Assembly: GCA_964019135.1 (NCBI GenBank)
Contig: OZ025263.1
Coordinates: forward strand, 29,511,639-29,575,638
Reading direction: 5' to 3'
Origin: Arenicola marina
Lineage: Eukaryota > Annelida > Polychaeta > Arenicolidae
Length of the DNA: 64,000 bases
Positions 47,601 to 58,192 of the stretch are shown here, one piece after another. Each line of letters starts with the position of its first letter. The stretch's first letter is position 1. Below the pieces are notes generated by a model, which saw only the letters and a program-made list of their open reading frames with translations, ran no database searches and was not told where the DNA came from. Made by a program: the position numbers and the translations under genes.

Positions 47601-48700
47601 GGGTATTTAAAGACACTCCCACATAAATTTTGCTGTGAATATTAAATCTTTATTGTCCAAAATTTAATCCCTGGGTACAAACTCTTATAACATTGATCAA
47701 TGTTCAACAATGGCTGTGAAGTAAATCCTGCATATAATGGCAAAGAAAAAACCAGTGTGATAAATGTTAAAGCTTAACTGTATGCCTACTTTCGTACGAG
47801 TGACTGGTGCTACATGTCTGATGGCACATCGTTAAGTGATTTCTATACAATCTATAGCAACCTGTGCAGACACAAATTCCTCAAAAGAGATTGGCATGGA
47901 CCCCTCACATTTCAACTGACTGGGCATGCCAGTGGACATAATACCATCATAAAGAATTTAATAAAAGGCGAAAATAAATGTATGCAAAACTTTTGAAATT
48001 GTCACAAGACTGGCCACGAACTTTTCTTCAAGGTTGACATCATGCAAATTAAACTGAAGCTTCATCAATGTTATTAGCAATTGATCTTCAAGACTCACAT
48101 TTGTCAAAATATTCCAAGATCTATATGGTTTTGATAACAACTTGAAATACATCTACCGGGACGAATGTGTAGAACAGCATCTGGAAATTCAAAATAATTC
48201 CTACATCAATTATAAAATTTGCTTTACATTCAATTGAAATAGATCTACTTTATATATATATATATCAGTGGTCTGGCGCAATGGGCAAAAGATGTTAAAA
48301 ATAATATGCAGATCTTTTACAATGTTCTAAATAGATATGAAGCTGGCTATAACACATAAAACCCTGCATGAGCAGAGTGGCATCATCTAAAATGCTGGGC
48401 TAAATAAAATGTTATAGACTTCGCCTAATGAAGGAAAATATTTAGAATCAAAATATTACTGAAACAAGTAAGTTTCGTTCTGCCTAAAAAAAAAAGGTGT
48501 TCCTTGTCTACATTTTATCTTAAATACACTGTCCCCTATTCTGAAAGTTAAGAAAACAAACACTGGTAGACACTCAAACTGACGGACAGTGAGCGTGATG
48601 CAGTAACAACGTCAACGTGACAGTGACAAATCAGATCATATGAACCCATAGACAGGCCTGGTAATATGAACCCGAGCCGAGGCCCGACGGGGGCGTTGCC
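44617..48700. other. AT-rich intergenic DNA
   Basis: No gene, RNA or large repeat is recognised. A small duplication, GTGTAGAGCC(T/C)TGATATATTA, lies at 45278 and 45314. Poly-C runs lie at 45126 and 47513, and a TA-dinucleotide run near 48252. Confidence 0.4.
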
Positions 48701-48701
48701 T

Positions 48702-49142
48702 TCATCGCTTCGATTGGCTTGTGAATATCAACCTACCTGCATAAATCCATTTCTTCTCTTTCTTCTTGTCCAGTGGGAAGGGAAATAAACTGATTTTTTT
48801 CAATGAACAGCACTTCCGTGGTTGCACCCAAACAAAGCGTTCAACAAAGCAATGCACCATTTTAGCGTTTAAAACACTGTCGCTTGCCGCACAGTAAACA
48901 AGCGAGCAGCCCTTTTCCTGAGTGGCGATGACGTTCTCGAGTCTCGCGATGAGATCCGGTAGTGAGAGTGTCTTCCAGTCCGTGGCAGCTTTCAAGATGT
49001 GATTTGCAGCTTCGCTATTGTTGTTGTCATCTGCGCCTAAAACTCCGCTTTCTCCGAATACTGCTTCAGTGATGTCCTGTCGGTCTGAGCGCTTAAGTCC
49101 CAACTGATGGACTGTCGGAGATCTCTGCATCCCATTCAACAT
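48702..49142 (-). pseudogene. Possible DDE transposase fragment
   Basis: 146-residue frame. The middle reads GADDNNNSEAANHILKAATD, then SLPDLIARLENVIATQEKG. The NNNSEAANH-x-LK block followed by a leucine-rich helix and a Q-x(4) segment resembles the end of the catalytic core of MULE/hAT-like transposases, where N-N-x-x-E marks the catalytic glutamate region. The part after about residue 110 has basic runs and looks non-coding. No inverted repeats or other catalytic blocks were found next to it. It could also be an exon of an unknown protein. Confidence 0.35.
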
Positions 49143-49259
49143 CGCCCCCTCCGCTCGAGTCGCCTGCTTTACAACACCCTGGATCAGCCCGCGTGGACAG
49201 TGAGGAATATGGGAGGCAATATATGTTGATAATCCGGCGGCAAGGAGGGACGAGGTGGA

Positions 49260-49640
49260 GCAGAATGAGTGGGAGGGGGGGAGGGGGGCATTATTATAAA
49301 AATCTTGTTGGGCGGGGGTTCCCTGGGTGCCTTTTGATGCATTAGAGAGCGGACATTTCTCAAGAAAAAAATATCATATGGAACAGACGTATGAAAACGA
49401 TACCCCTATGGAACAGATATTTCTGACGAAAACGATGCCCTTTTGAGCGAAAATTAGCGTCCATTTTTTAGAGCGGATTTGCCAAGAAAAAAAGAATAAA
49501 TCGAGCGGTGTCTGCATGGAGCGGCGACGATACTACCGGTCCGGCAATGGAACAGATTCCGACAGATTTTGATTTTGGAGTGAAAAATTGGGGCTTTACC
49601 GTGGAACCCTCCCAAACCCAGCATGGTATTAAGTACCCCA
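49260..49640. repeat. Dispersed G-rich 'GAGCGG' repeat, copy 2
   Basis: AGAGAGCGGACATTTCTCAA, GAACAGATATTTCTGACGAA, GAGCGGATTTGCC, then TTTTGGAGTGAAAAATTGGG and CTTTACCGTGGAACC. It has the same order of words as 15300-15600 and is non-coding. Confidence 0.6.
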
Positions 49641-49909
49641 CAGCCCCCACGGGCCTCCACTGTCCCGTCCTTGCCAGGTTTGGCACTGGTCCTGAAACAA
49701 CTACGAATTTTCGCTTTATGTTAGGCCTATCTGTCGCAGCCCGGACCATCGGCGAACGCAAACCCGCCAAAATGTGACCAAAAATACTAAAGTCACAATT
49801 TTAATGGATTTTCTTATCCAAGCTGACAGTCTTGCAATCAATTTTAGATTTCTTAATTACATTTTGTAGTAGAAGTTCTTAAAGTAGCAGTTTTCGGTCC
49901 AGTGGTTCG

Positions 49910-50049
49910 ATGTTTTACCGAGAACACAAGGCTGAGAGGCGACACGGGAAGCCAGTTTCTTCCCCTCTGGTAGTTTCCCGTTCATTCGCTAGGTGGCGAA
50001 ATCAAATATGGCGGCGGAACGTGAAAGGGGCTTATGTCTTTCACCTGAA
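49910..50049 (+). CDS. Candidate first coding exon of the acetyltransferase
   Basis: Open from ATG 49910 to a good donor (GAA|GTATGT at 50049/50050) in phase 2, which matches the first base of exon 50298-50443. The ATGGCGGCG at 50008 gives a start-like sequence but phase 0, so it would break the next exon. A different upstream exon is possible. Confidence 0.4.
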
Positions 50050-53009
50050 GTATGTGTCAAAACATGTAAAATATTTTAATATAATGAATAATGAATGTCT
50101 TAACATAATACTTTCATCCTAATACATGTGAAAGTTGTTGGCATTGTAAAAGTATTAAAATATATTAATATGCATGAAAACAACATGTGAAATCCTAGTT
50201 CGAGCGGCTCTGCTGGTAAGAACCTCATTGAACATTATCTGTTTCATGGGTTAATTTTATGGAGTTCACGATCGATTTACATTTAAAACTCGTCTAGCTC
50301 CCCGGCCTCTTCCTCCTGCCATTCATCCTCCCCCTCCGCCGGAGACGTTGTGATCCGCCCGGCACGGGAGAGTGACCGCCAAGGCATCGTGGAGCTCAGC
50401 AGAAAAGCTCATGGTCAAGGCTTCAAGCGCGACTACGTCCCTGGTATGTAACATTCACTGTCTAATCTCCGCGTGAGAATGCGTCTTGTCGACATGGTAT
50501 CATGAAGTCGCATTGTAGTATGTAAGCCGCCATGGGGTCATCACCATGCAGAATGCGCTACCGCTGTGACCGGGGTAGGGGTTAGGATTCAATTGATGCT
50601 TACTCCGTTATCAGGTGACTGGCAAATATGTCGTTATCCGCCAACTTGGTCAGAGTGCGTTTATGCCTCTGCTCTTGCCTGATAAGCGACAAACTCTTTG
50701 GCTTTGTCATAAACGTCCTGCTATGTCAGAAATTATGCGATTTGCGACCCCTTTTTGCTTGCTTCTTTGCTATTCTGATAGGTATTAAAACTATTTTTTG
50801 TCCTTTATTTTACAAAATAATTCCACTTTCCATTTTAGACTATAAAGAAGCAACGGGGTTTTGAAACAAAGAAGGAAATACTGAAAAAGCTTTATTCGGA
50901 TATGTGGCATCATATTTCATACATAAATATGGAAAGGAAGAATTGGATAAAGTAATTCTCTTTTCCATATCTCTTTGCTTCTCAACACTTAAGTCGATAT
51001 TTTCTGCAATGCTATCTTAGTTGCGTATTTATTTGGCCAAATAATATTTTCTTTGTTTTTCTTTTTCTCCTTAGCGATATGTCATTATTTGGCCTCACCA
51101 CCATTGACATTAAGCCACTGTCTTTACCCCAGGGTGCCTCCAACGTTTCATTCAAGATCCGGATCGGGTGGTTTACGTGTGCGAGAAGGATGGCGAGATT
51201 GTAGGCATTGTAATTTCTTTTGTGTCTTTGCATGCGATGCAGTATTGGCCAAGAGGCTGCCAATCTCGTGCGGGGAGTGTGACTTTTTCGTGTGTATTAC
51301 GTCACAAAATTCAGACACCGCGATGTTAATAACGATGCCATTACTTTAAAGTTACTCATGAAGCTAATTTTTTCCTGGATTTGTTCTGAATGTCTTTAAC
51401 GGAAATTATATATTTAGGGCCTTGCTGTATAAGAACACATATATATTGTATGCAATGAATAATAAGGCATGTTGCTTAGCAAAAAATGTTGAGTAAAATC
51501 TGGTGCAATTTTGTGCGGGAAGGCATGGCTTTGTTGCGTTCTACGTCATTCAAATGCAGATATCGCCGTTTTTACCGTTTTTAACATATGATAACAAGCC
51601 TTTTTCGTGCATCGTTTACCTTCACACAATCAGACTACAATATGTAGGTCGCATGTAGTTATCTCTAAAGGAGAAATATTTTGCTGCCTTGTCAAACTAT
51701 ACTAGTATTATCCTGATTCTGCCAGGATTCGATCCAGTAATGAATTCGAACGAGAACTATTTTACACAAATTGAAGTCGGGGCCGAAAGCCATCGCCGTT
51801 TGATGGCACATCATCCACCCACGTGAGTGAGTGAAATAGTCATGGTGACGTGTAATGCAGAAGTAGGGGAAGTAGGGCTTGGACATTTTGAGTCTTGAAA
51901 CATCCCCCCCCCCCCACCCCCACCCCGCCCCCAACTCCAATTCACTCAGACGTTATCTATCCAGAGTTTGCATTTTCTGACAGTAACAGAGTCTGGTAAG
52001 TCCATCATTGTCTGTCCTTTCTTCTAATCCCCAAGATATCCTTTGCCATGCTTCACATGGGACTGGACGAGGGTCGCACGATACAGGCTGAGGCTGGTCG
52101 TGTGTTACCCGCCCACCAGGGGTCAGGCCTGGTGCGCCGCAGCACGCCGCCGATGATCCGGCAAATAGAGCGTCGCTACCCGCAATGGACTAACTTTCGG
52201 AGCAGCAGCACTCAAACACACTTCTACGACAACATCCTGGACCAGATCCCCATGTTGGGAAAAAGGGTAGGTGCATATAATATCGAACATGTTGTAACGG
52301 TTGAATTTAAGAAATTATTGTGACCATAAAGTCACATTCGTATATTGTATCTTTAGCAGACACAAAGCAGGCTTTTTATTTATGTGATCATTTATATGTG
52401 ATTTAGCAAGTTGTTTTCCCCCACTAGGTGGCGTTTCGGGCGGCGATAGACGTGACCCCCTCCCTCCTGACCCACGTGAAATCCATCCAGACCCAGGGAT
52501 TACGGACCGTCTCACCCATCGAGATGACCAAACTCCTCAGAAACACCGCGCAAACCAACACTGTATTTCCCGATGGCTGCATATTTCTCAACCACAGTAT
52601 ATATGACGCCATTCCCAGCAATGTGAACTTCATGTTCAAGGATAATGATGTCTTCTACGGCAGCCCTACGCAGACCGGATATGACGCACTGTCCATCGGC
52701 GGCAGGATATCAGCCAATGACGACCTTGCGTGGCGCGTCAACTTTAACTACGCGGGCGTCATAGACCGGAAGCTCATGCTGCGCCACCTGGCGGCGCACG
52801 TGATGAGTGCCCTGCGCGCGCCGCCGACGAGGAAGGAGATGTATTTGATCGTGATGCTCCCGGAGACATTTTCGGCGACATTCGGTGATCGTGATTTGGC
52901 CGAGTTTATCTCGTCGTCTCTGGGCCTTCAGGCGAAACAAGTCCACACCTTGCACCAGTACAACTTCCAGTACATCGACTTGTCCTGGGTCGCGTCAGCC
53001 AAGCTGTGA
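49910..53009 (+). CDS. NAT16-like: GNAT acetyltransferase, NAT16/histidine-acetyltransferase type (spliced gene)
   Basis: Spliced gene, exons 50298-50443, 51133-51209, 52036-52266, 52428-53009, plus a candidate first exon 49910-50049. All internal junctions have GT/AG and the phases agree. The product would be about 391 residues, close to vertebrate NAT16. The N-terminal GNAT domain shows VVIRPARESDRQGIVELSRK (beta1-alpha1), a D-P-D-R-VVYV strand, EIVGI/ISFAMLHM, and the acetyl-CoA loop VLPAHQGSGL. A second C-terminal domain ends LSWVASAKL. Family members move acetyl groups from acetyl-CoA to the alpha-amino group of histidine in fish (HISAT); the substrate here is unknown. The first exon is uncertain: the attractive ATGGCGGCG at 50008 is out of phase, whereas the frame from 49910 fits phase 2 at the 50049 donor. 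Confidence 0.85.
50298..50443 (+). CDS. Acetyltransferase exon, start of GNAT domain
   Basis: Acceptor CTCGTCTAG| and donor CCTG|GTATGT. It codes a Ser/Pro-rich linker, then DVVIRPARESDRQGIVEL and GFKRDYVPG, ending in phase 1. An in-frame TAA just upstream of the acceptor shows that the exon must be spliced. Confidence 0.85.
51133..51209 (+). CDS. Acetyltransferase exon, GNAT beta strands
   Basis: Acceptor TTACCCCAG| and donor GGCATT|GTAATT. It codes CLQRFIQDPDRVVYVCEKDG, then EIVGI, and joins both neighbours in phase. Confidence 0.85.
52036..52266 (+). CDS. Acetyltransferase exon, acetyl-CoA binding loop
   Basis: Acceptor ATCCCCAAG| and donor AAAAGG|GTAGGT, both phase 0. It codes ISFAMLHMGLDEGRTI and the loop GRVLPAHQGSGLVRR (GNAT motif A), then IRQIERRYPQ as the following helix. 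Confidence 0.9.
52428..53009 (+). CDS. Acetyltransferase terminal exon, C-terminal domain
   Basis: Acceptor CCCCACTAG| and stop TGA at 53007-53009. The exon encodes 193 residues, including VAFRAAIDVTP, FPDGCIFLNHSIYDAIPSN and a final LPETFSATFGDRDLAEF...HQYNFQYIDLSW. These line up with the second domain of NAT16-type proteins. The exon is GC-richer than its surroundings, as expected for conserved coding DNA. Confidence 0.9.
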   Translation: MAFRAAIDVTPSLLTHVKSIQTQGLRTVSPIEMTKLLRNTAQTNTVFPDGCIFLNHSIYDAIPSNVNFMFKDNDVFYGSPTQTGYDALSIGGRISANDDLAWRVNFNYAGVIDRKLMLRHLAAHVMSALRAPPTRKEMYLIVMLPETFSATFGDRDLAEFISSSLGLQAKQVHTLHQYNFQYIDLSWVASAKL

Positions 53010-54640
53010 TAGCGGACGTTCGTTGTTTCTCATATATACCTTGGGACCATTTTCAGCAATTATCAATTTCAATTGTTATATTTTTCCATTACCCAGGAAA
53101 TAACAACATTTGCTTAGCCGGGAACAACGATTTGTTAGGTCATATACTGATTCAGATTGCGCACTAGAATGTTCCGATATCTACGGAACGGCATAATATG
53201 ACAATGAGAGCTTTGAAATAGACAAAAGAGTAGTTCATACGATTGAAATATCTAATGGTCAATGTTCGTTACATTGTAACGTGCCGAGGGGGTGTCATGT
53301 TGTGGCGACTGCGCAGATATACTTGTCTTGGTAGGGGTTGTGGCTTAAAGGCTTCGATTCAGCATTTTTACTACTTGGTTATCGGTTTAACGGCTTTTCG
53401 CATTCAGACAAGTTCGATATTGTAACCAGCAAACATAAAATGAAGGAAATGCAAATATACCGTTCCAGTATTTATTTATAGACATCAGCTCTTGCGAAAA
53501 TACAGGTTATAAAATAATCTACACTGCGCGCCTGATCCCAACCAAAACTATACACTATTCCGGTTACATCCTGCCCCTGCGACATCTCTCCACTAATAAA
53601 TGTACACTTGATATAACCCACTTCAGAGCTATCTAACCATAAAGCCAATATGGCTGAGAAACCAGACTCTGAAATCGAACTCACTAAAGCCGCTGCTAGT
53701 GGGGCAATCTTGTAGCAAGTAGGATCCCTGGAGTCTTCCTCACTGTTAACTAATAGAACCTTACAGTAACTAATAGCACCCTACAGTGACATCAAAGCCC
53801 CTTACAGAACCTCATAGCACCTCACAGTAACTAGTAGGAAAGGAAAGCACCTTGCATATAAGAAATTGACCAAGGAACCAGACCCAGGAATCACACTTAC
53901 TACAGCCGCGGCTACTGCGGCAAGCTTATATCAAGTATGACCCCTGGGGTCTGCAGCAACCACTGTCTCTGTGTCTGTGGCTCTTTATCTGTCTGTCCGT
54001 GGCTCTCTCTGTCTGTCTCGAGGCCTCTCGAAGCACCTCTATTTATACCAGCCTGAGCACCAAGCGTCCCCCAGGCTCTCTTAGCCAATGGGCGATGTCA
54101 AAATGTGATGCACGTTGCGGTCACCGGCCACATGCCACTTGTCTAAGAAATGACCATAAGTCGAACAGGATATTTAGTGATATTAAATTGTCGGCTTGGG
54201 GAACTGCTCCCAACATTCCACCAGAGTCCCGGGGTTCTCAAAGCAGAATATCGAGCAATATAAATATTATTTAATGAACGAAGCAAATACGTACTACTGA
54301 CAACTACTTTAAATGGTCGACCCATGGCAAGAAGTATAGTACGGACAATATAGTTCAACCACTTCCATAAGTGTTGGTCAATTGTATTAAAACAGCTACA
54401 TCTATATCAAAGGATAGTGGGTGATCAGTAGGATTTATTCCATCAAGCACGTGACTATGAAGCTGTCGGTGAGACATTTTGAACTGTTTAGATGATTAAG
54501 GCGAGTTATTGACGCAGTATGTCACTTTTGATCTCAAACAGTTGCAGTAAAAAATCTTCAAATGTCTTATACGTCACAGTCACTACATTACAGTTTTTAA
54601 CATTTTTTTGAAGGAACTGACTTGGCACATTGTCTGATCA
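53010..54640. other. Downstream of acetyltransferase, no gene recognised
   Basis: This should include the 3' untranslated region; I saw no clear AATAAA close to the stop. A degenerate repeat of ACAGTAACTAATAGCACC words lies at 53745-53835. TCTGTCTGTC-type patches lie at 53960-54020. Confidence 0.4.
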
Positions 54641-54689
54641 TGTGAATGTTAGATCTAACTCTGCGTCATATTATCGAGATCTCACTTAA

Positions 54690-55065
54690 CTCACGTCCTA
54701 CTATCCGCGTCTCACTTAGCCCACTTCCCATGATCTACGTCTCACTTAGCCAACTTCACATTATCCACGTCTCACTTAGCCCACTTCCCATGATCCACGT
54801 CTCACTTAGCTCATTTGCCATTATTCACGTCTCACTTAGCTAACTTCACATTATCCACGTCTCACTTAGCCAACTTCACATTATCCACGTCTCACTTAGC
54901 CCACTTCCCATGATCCACGTCTCACTTAGCTCATTTGCCATTATTCACGTCTCACTTAGCCAACTTCACATTATCCACGTCTCACTTAGCCCACTTCCCA
55001 TGATCCACGTCTCACTTAGCTCGTTTGCCATTATTCACGTCTCACTTCGTCCATGTCCCATTTTC
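54690..55065. repeat. 30-bp satellite in a 90-bp higher-order repeat
   Basis: Every unit ends CACGTCTCACTTAG. Three unit types alternate: A (CCAACTTCACATTATC), B (CCCACTTCCCATGATC) and C (CTCATTTGCCATTATT), in an A-B-C order from about 54749 onward with one extra A. The repeat-peptide frame (IIHVSLS) is an artefact. Confidence 0.95.
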
Positions 55066-55330
55066 CACGTGACCAGGTGGCCCAAGCAGCAATGAAGCTG
55101 AATCAGTAGGCTAGTGATGGACAGGACATTCGTAACGTCCCTCCAGTGTGAGTGCGTGAGTTGGGGTGGCGGGGGGGGGCGACTTTATCGATCACTAGCT
55201 ACACGGGTAAACAAACCATAGAGGGGCTCACTTAAGCTGCATCAATCCATTAACAACGAGTGCTTCGCCCTTTCAGAGTCATATGTTATATAGCGGATAC
55301 ATGCTTCTTTTTGACAGTCGCGAGATAACT

Positions 55331-55485
55331 GGGAGCCTCCCTAGCTCAGTTGGTAAGCAGGCTGAGCTGCAGATTAACAGGTCATCGGTTCGCGCTCTGA
55401 CACTTATGGCGAGTTTTCACCAACCCCAGGCATTATCAGGGAAGGATTATCGAGCTAGTTTAGCCTTCATTTACGCAAAATAATG
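55331..55485 (+). repeat. tRNA-derived SINE of a second family
   Basis: GGGAGCCTCCCTAGCTCAGT followed by TGGTAAGCAGGC gives an A-box (TAGCTCAGTTGG), and CATCGGTTCGCGCTCTGA gives a B-box. The spacing is tRNA-like, but the stems do not pair as a full tRNA and it runs into ordinary sequence. It differs from the SINE at 43183. Confidence 0.6.
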
Positions 55486-55788
55486 TCTAAACACCAATAT
55501 TTGAACATTTCTTTCGTGTGATAGCACTTATTTTCCATATGAACAAATTTCCACTGAGTCTTATTTTGGTTTGTAAAACTGGACACCCCTCTCTGGGGGC
55601 TTGAGTGACCATCATGTTGCCATGGTGCCTGCTTGTTATAAATGTCTCTATGGTATTAAATCTTCATCAGCTTGATAATCCAGCTGATTCAGATCTCGAG
55701 ATGTTACAAGATGATATGTTTTCTTCTATTCAAGTGCGTTACAGACATGAGAAGATATTGTGGTAATACATTAACACATACATGGCAA
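55486..55788. other. LINE 3' flank
   Basis: Lies downstream of the minus-strand LINE ORF2 stop. No poly-A tail or target duplication was pinned down. Confidence 0.4.
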
Positions 55789-56409
55789 TTAGGTTATAAG
55801 AAATAACAGTTTCTCCCATCGAGACATGAAGACTTTTAACTGATTTTTTTTACACAGGATATACTGCTCGTTTGTTATATGATATTTTAGCTTGGATATA
55901 TAAGAATTTAGCCTGATAGGCTCAGATTTACACTTACATACGTGAATATAATATTTGGCTAAAAGGAACGCACTATTTATGGAATAGACCGGTTGATCGT
56001 AGGATCCTAAAATGATTGTCTTAGTAGAAGCGGCTACAGTATCAGATGTGGCTAGGTGCCACCACTCTGTGAGGGCATTCCAGAATCTACGTACTGCGAT
56101 ACAGTCGCTGAATCTGTGAATGAGTGTATCTACCTCTGAGCATGAATCACACAAACCACTCTCCGCCAGCCCAATTGTGTTTAGATATTTGTTGTGGGGA
56201 GCAAACCTGTAAAGAATTGAATATTGAAAGGATTGTAGTTTGGTTTCAAAGGTACATTTAAAAGGCAGGGAACATATTTTGCCCCAATCTGATTCGTGGA
56301 ACGAAAATACATCAAGCCACTTGTTCATCTGTACACAACTTAATGGGCGAGAAGAAAGTATATCGTAGAGAGATTTACACGAAAGAGATAACAGATCCAA
56401 ATGGTGCAA
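55789..56409 (-). pseudogene. LINE ORF2 C-terminal region with zinc knuckle
   Basis: 206-residue frame with WLDVFSFHESDWGKI, then FQYSILYRFAPHNKYLNTIG and CDSCSEVDTLIHRFSDC (C-x2-C-x8-H-x4-C). This is the C-terminal knuckle of L1/Tx1-type ORF2 proteins, parallel to CPFCQDSVESIYHCF in the LINE at 5.9 kb. It overlaps the upstream RT frame by 70 bp, so a frameshift near 56340-56409 separates them. Confidence 0.8.
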
Positions 56410-57644
56410 GGACTGGAGACAGTTTCTATTTTGCAGGCGTGTTCTCCAGCCACGAGGAATTGCTTGTCTAATACTATAAACTCCAGAAAGTGTAAATGTA
56501 CCCCATATTTCTCTACCAGTTCAACCTCGGACAAAAAACAATGGTCATTTCCAACTATGTCATTAATTTTAACAATGCCACATTTATACCACTTGCCGTA
56601 GAGGACCGACTCGTTGCCAATCTGTATGAACGGGTTAAACCACAGTACTTCTTGTCGAATGTCCGGAATACTCTCTGGCACAAAGTGAGCTTTAAGCTTC
56701 GCCCATGCTGATAGAATATCTTTATAAAATAAAGGTACACATTCTAAATACATATCGGGTATGCAGCATCTAGTATTGAACAGGTCTTGTATACCCATCT
56801 GGGGGAAGTATGCTTGAAGGCATTCCTTCCAAACCTTAGCGTCCCCGTTATACAATTTCTTGACATAACCCAGTTGGAGAGATGCTAACTTTACTTCCAG
56901 GATGGGCATTTTCATGCCTCCTTTATTAATTGGTTGCGATAATATATCAAGCTTGACCTTTGGCCTTGCATTTTTCCACACAAACGAATTAACCAGACTT
57001 TGAATGTTTTTTACAATGGTAGGCGGGACATGCATATTTGACAAAACATAAACGAGCTTAGGAATGGCAAGCGTTTTAACAATCAAGATCCGTCCAATAA
57101 GTGTGAGATTCCGCATTTTCCACATATTCAAGCCTTTCTTTAGTTTGTCCACTTGTGCTCCTAAATTCAGATGAGCCATTTCAACTTCATCTGGGCTAAG
57201 CTTAATACCTAACGTGCTGAAGTTGTTCGCTGATGACCATCTAACTGGAAGATCTCCAGGCGGTTTGCCAGAATTGGCCCCTATCCAAATAGCCTCAGTC
57301 TTATCTAGATTACAGCGTAGACCAGATAACTGTGCATAATGGTTTAGAAGGGTTAATAGTCTTTTCGCTGAGTCTACATCCGCTAGAAAGCAGGTAGTGT
57401 CGTCTGCGAGTTGTGCAAGTTTCGAGGTTATGAAACCACAGTTTATACCCTTAATTTGTTTGTCCCTCCGTATGGCAATAGCTAATAACTCTACAGTTAA
57501 GACGAATAAAAAGGGCGCGAGAGGGCAACCTTGTCCGACACTTCTCTCAAGTGTGAACCAGTCTGAAATAAATCCGTTATTCAATACACTACTAATGCTA
57601 TCTCCATAAAGAGTTCTTACATACTTTCGTCTATATAAGGCCAT
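56340..57644 (-). CDS. LINE ORF2 reverse transcriptase, C-terminal half
   Basis: 434-residue frame. It starts in RT block 4 (KYVRTLYGDSISSVLNNG), then SVGQGCPLAPFLFVL and the active-site box QLADDTTCFL (Y replaced by L in the usual YADD). Next come LRCNLDKTEAIWIG (block 6-7), LNMWKMRNLTLIGRI and a long thumb/linker region. Relative to the upstream frame, about 20 residues between the F-D-S-I-E-W block and this frame appear to be missing, which marks a deletion. Part of a dead copy. Confidence 0.85.
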   Translation of the reverse strand: MALYRRKYVRTLYGDSISSVLNNGFISDWFTLERSVGQGCPLAPFLFVLTVELLAIAIRRDKQIKGINCGFITSKLAQLADDTTCFLADVDSAKRLLTLLNHYAQLSGLRCNLDKTEAIWIGANSGKPPGDLPVRWSSANNFSTLGIKLSPDEVEMAHLNLGAQVDKLKKGLNMWKMRNLTLIGRILIVKTLAIPKLVYVLSNMHVPPTIVKNIQSLVNSFVWKNARPKVKLDILSQPINKGGMKMPILEVKLASLQLGYVKKLYNGDAKVWKECLQAYFPQMGIQDLFNTRCCIPDMYLECVPLFYKDILSAWAKLKAHFVPESIPDIRQEVLWFNPFIQIGNESVLYGKWYKCGIVKINDIVGNDHCFLSEVELVEKYGVHLHFLEFIVLDKQFLVAGEHACKIETVSSPCTIWICYLFRVNLSTIYFLLAH

Positions 57645-58192
57645 TCTATGGAGTCGAATGCCTTTTCAAAGTCAATTAGGAGAATGAGACCCGGTATTCG
57701 CCTTAAGCTCGTGATATTCATTATGTCAGTTATCTGCCTGATGTTTTCCCCAATATATCTCCCTTTGATATAACCAGTTTGATCGGGACTCACGAGAGAG
57801 GGGAGGTGGGTCTGAAGTCGCTTGGCTATGGCTTTAGCCCCGATCTTGTAATCTGAGTTGAGAAGAGAAATTGGTCTCCAATTTTGTAATAGCGTCCGAT
57901 CTTTGTCTTTCTTTGGTAAGAGGGAGATGAGCCCACGCTTTTGTTCCGTGGAGAGTCTCCCGTTATCAAACGCGTAATTTAGGCTATCCGTTACGAATGC
58001 TGATATGTACCGCCAAAAAAACTTGTAGAACTCGTATGTTAGACCGTCCGTCCCAGGGTTTTTGTTAGGTTTGCAATCCTGCAGCGCTGTGCCGCATTCA
58101 GCGCTGGCGAGACGTCCCTCCAGGGCTGACTGGTTTTCTGAGTTTAGTTTGGGAATATCAGGGTTTTCTAAAAATAAAGATTTGAGCGGCAT
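57617..58192 (-). CDS. LINE ORF2 reverse transcriptase, N-terminal half
   Basis: 191-residue frame with NKNPGTDGLTYEFYKFFW, LISLLPKKDKDRTLLQNWRP and ISLLNSDYKIGAKAIAKRL. It continues with SPDQTGYIKGRYIGENIR and LILLIDFEKAFDSIEW (the first catalytic Asp). These are RT blocks 0-3 of an L1/Tx1-type LINE. The frame ends shortly after the catalytic block, with the second half in another frame. Confidence 0.85.
   Translation of the reverse strand: MPLKSLFLENPDIPKLNSENQSALEGRLASAECGTALQDCKPNKNPGTDGLTYEFYKFFWRYISAFVTDSLNYAFDNGRLSTEQKRGLISLLPKKDKDRTLLQNWRPISLLNSDYKIGAKAIAKRLQTHLPSLVSPDQTGYIKGRYIGENIRQITDIMNITSLRRIPGLILLIDFEKAFDSIEWPYIDESM

Noticed and set aside
55331..55400. Possible tRNA gene (TAGCTCAGTTGG with GGTTCGCGCTC)
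   Set aside because: The acceptor stem does not pair and no clean anticodon loop is found. It is more likely the head of a SINE.
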